Of a stretch of 35,232 nt of DNA, positions 34,104-35,232 are shown one piece after another; position 1 is the stretch's first letter; every line of letters begins with the position of its first letter. The position numbers and the translations under genes are program-made. The notes beneath the pieces were generated by a model. The model made no database searches, was not told where the DNA came from, and was given only the letters and a program-made list of their open reading frames with translations. Source of the DNA: Candidatus Wolfebacteria bacterium (GTDB lineage Bacteria > Patescibacteriota > Minisyncoccia > Phycocordibacterales > EsbW-18); contig JAKEFG010000017.1 of the NCBI GenBank assembly GCA_022616195.1, forward strand, positions 1-35,232. Direction: 5' to 3'.

Positions 34104-34177
34104 TGGCGGGCGATGAGGGAATCGAACCCCCGACCGCGGTTTTGGAGACCGCCGTTTTACCACTAAACTAATCGCCC
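34104..34177 (-). tRNA. tRNA-Trp(CCA), 3' CCA encoded
   Basis: GGGCGATTAGTTTAGTGGTAAAACGGCGGTCTCCAAAACCGCGGTCGGGGGTTCGATTCCCTCATCGCCCGCCA. Confidence 0.96.
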
Positions 34178-34334
34178 CTAACATGTATCGTATAACGCAA
34201 AACATATAACGCAAAGTTCCCCTTGTGTTACACGCCCCGTGTTCTATTCGTGTGAGCGACCCGCCTGCGCAGATGCTTCTGTGGGCAGGCATCCGTAGCA
34301 TCGCATCGCCCCGCCAGTGGCGGGGCGAGTCACA

Positions 34335-34493
34335 TTATTTTTTCGCCTCCTTGTACACAACGTGCTTGCGCACCGTCGGATCGTACTTTTTGAGTTCAAT
34401 CTTTCGCTCAACGAGTTTTTTGTTCTTCCGCGTGTAGTACACATGCGGCGACTTGGTTGACTTGAGCTTGATGAGATTTTTTTGGGAAGCCAT
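34335..34493 (-). CDS. rpmG: Ribosomal protein bL33
   Basis: [52 protein letters not shown]; absent from the supplied ORF list owing to its length. Confidence 0.92.
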   Translation of the reverse strand: MASQKNLIKLKSTKSPHVYYTRKNKKLVERKIELKKYDPTVRKHVVYKEAKK

Positions 34494-34610
34494 GGTGTTT
34501 AGTTAGACGCTAGGCTTTAGGCGCTAGCAATTAGCCAATGGTAGCAGAAACAGATTTTGTTTTCAAGTTTCTTGATTTAGTGTGCAGGTGAGGTATTCTA
34601 TTCTCTAGTC

Positions 34611-34696
34611 GCGTCGGTGGCAGAGTGGTCAATTGCACTTGGCTGTAAACCAAGCGCCTTCGGGCTACGTAGGTTCGAATCCTACCCGGCGCACCA
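34611..34696 (+). tRNA. tRNA-Tyr(GTA), class II long variable arm, CCA encoded
   Basis: GCGTCGGTGGCAGAGTGGTCAATTGCACTTGGCTGTAAACCAAGCGCCTTCGGGCTACGTAGGTTCGAATCCTACCCGGCGCACCA. Confidence 0.96.
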
Positions 34697-35064
34697 GAAA
34701 GGAAATTGCAAGTTTTGAAGGTTCGCCAAATGGAAAGGAAATTTTTGGTTTTGCTTCGCCGCATCAGTCTCCGAAAAGAGCAATCTTATTTAAAAATTTT
34801 TGTTTGCTCATATCTGCGCCTTTACGGCGACCGAGGTGTAGATAAATGGTTTCTACTTAATCAGGGGATGTCGGGGAGAGGCCCTAAATATTCTGTATGT
34901 AATGTGCCTTGTTCGTCTATACATCGACGGGGATGGCTTTCAAAAATCGTACTACTAGCCGCTTCGCATGCCGCGAATCCAGTCGTAAGGTTGTCTTTTT
35001 TACCCCTTCCATATTTAGGTTGTCCGCTACTATTAAAGCATGAGGAGAAAAATTCACTTCCCTT

Positions 35065-35232
35065 TCACGCCTTAATCACTGCTTTGGAGCTAAAAACGCC
35101 AATTTCAAAAGAAGACGGTTCAATCATTTCTACAAAATCGGCAACAGACGGGTCCTTGCCGAATTTCTCTATTGAGGCTTGCGAGTCGGCCAGTGTTTCC
35201 CAATGCACGACGATCACCCATGTGCCGTCCGC
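35065..35232 (-). CDS. Partial CDS, possible dimeric alpha-beta barrel (antibiotic biosynthesis monooxygenase-like) C-terminus
   Basis: ADGTWVIVVHWETLADSQASIEKFGKDPSVADFVEMIEPSSFEIGVFSSKAVIKA*; open at the window edge. Confidence 0.45.
   Translation of the reverse strand, partial: ADGTWVIVVHWETLADSQASIEKFGKDPSVADFVEMIEPSSFEIGVFSSKAVIKA

Noticed and set aside
34845-35060. Small basic ORF (MAFKNRTTSRFACRESSRKVVFF...)
   Set aside because: 36 codons, no homology or strong ribosome binding site; could be chance.
1-35232. CRISPR array
   Set aside because: No regularly spaced direct repeats seen; repeats present are palindromic and dispersed, with no cas genes.

Overview
The window reads as a CPR/Patescibacteria-type (Parcubacteria-like) chromosome segment; this placement is inferred from gene content. 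Nearly all genes are on the minus strand. Left part (about 1-11 kb): C-terminal end of an IS30-like transposase, a sortase with an ArsR-like regulator, a HicBA module, and large secreted surface proteins, one with an APNTG-type sorting signal. 11.5-17.75 kb: a type IV pilus cluster (pilin, minor pilins, PilC, PilB). 17.8-35 kb: valS, PrsW-like protease, Hsp20, tRNA-Phe/Arg/Gly/Trp/Tyr, lepA, murJ, RNase P RNA, nrdB/nrdA, a DUF192 protein and rpmG. The most interesting signal is a ~283-bp unit encoding a GIY-YIG nuclease domain. It has perfect 15-bp terminal inverted repeats (14968-14982 / 15236-15250) and flanking 10-bp near-duplicates GGGTWAACCC/GGGTGAACCC. It sits exactly at the G|FT processing site of a minor prepilin gene, so the nuclease now replaces the prepilin leader in frame. 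Other signals: a four-copy covarying ~50-bp hairpin element in the intergenic regions of the surface-protein/pilin cluster; an AT-rich operator-like palindrome family around the arsR/sortase pair (one copy a perfect 42-bp palindrome); two modular tRNA-adjacent cassettes with shared flanks but different cargo ORFs; duplications of tRNA ends around small elements; palindromic insertions within rnpB, valS and a pilin leader; and an NrdB lacking the radical tyrosine.
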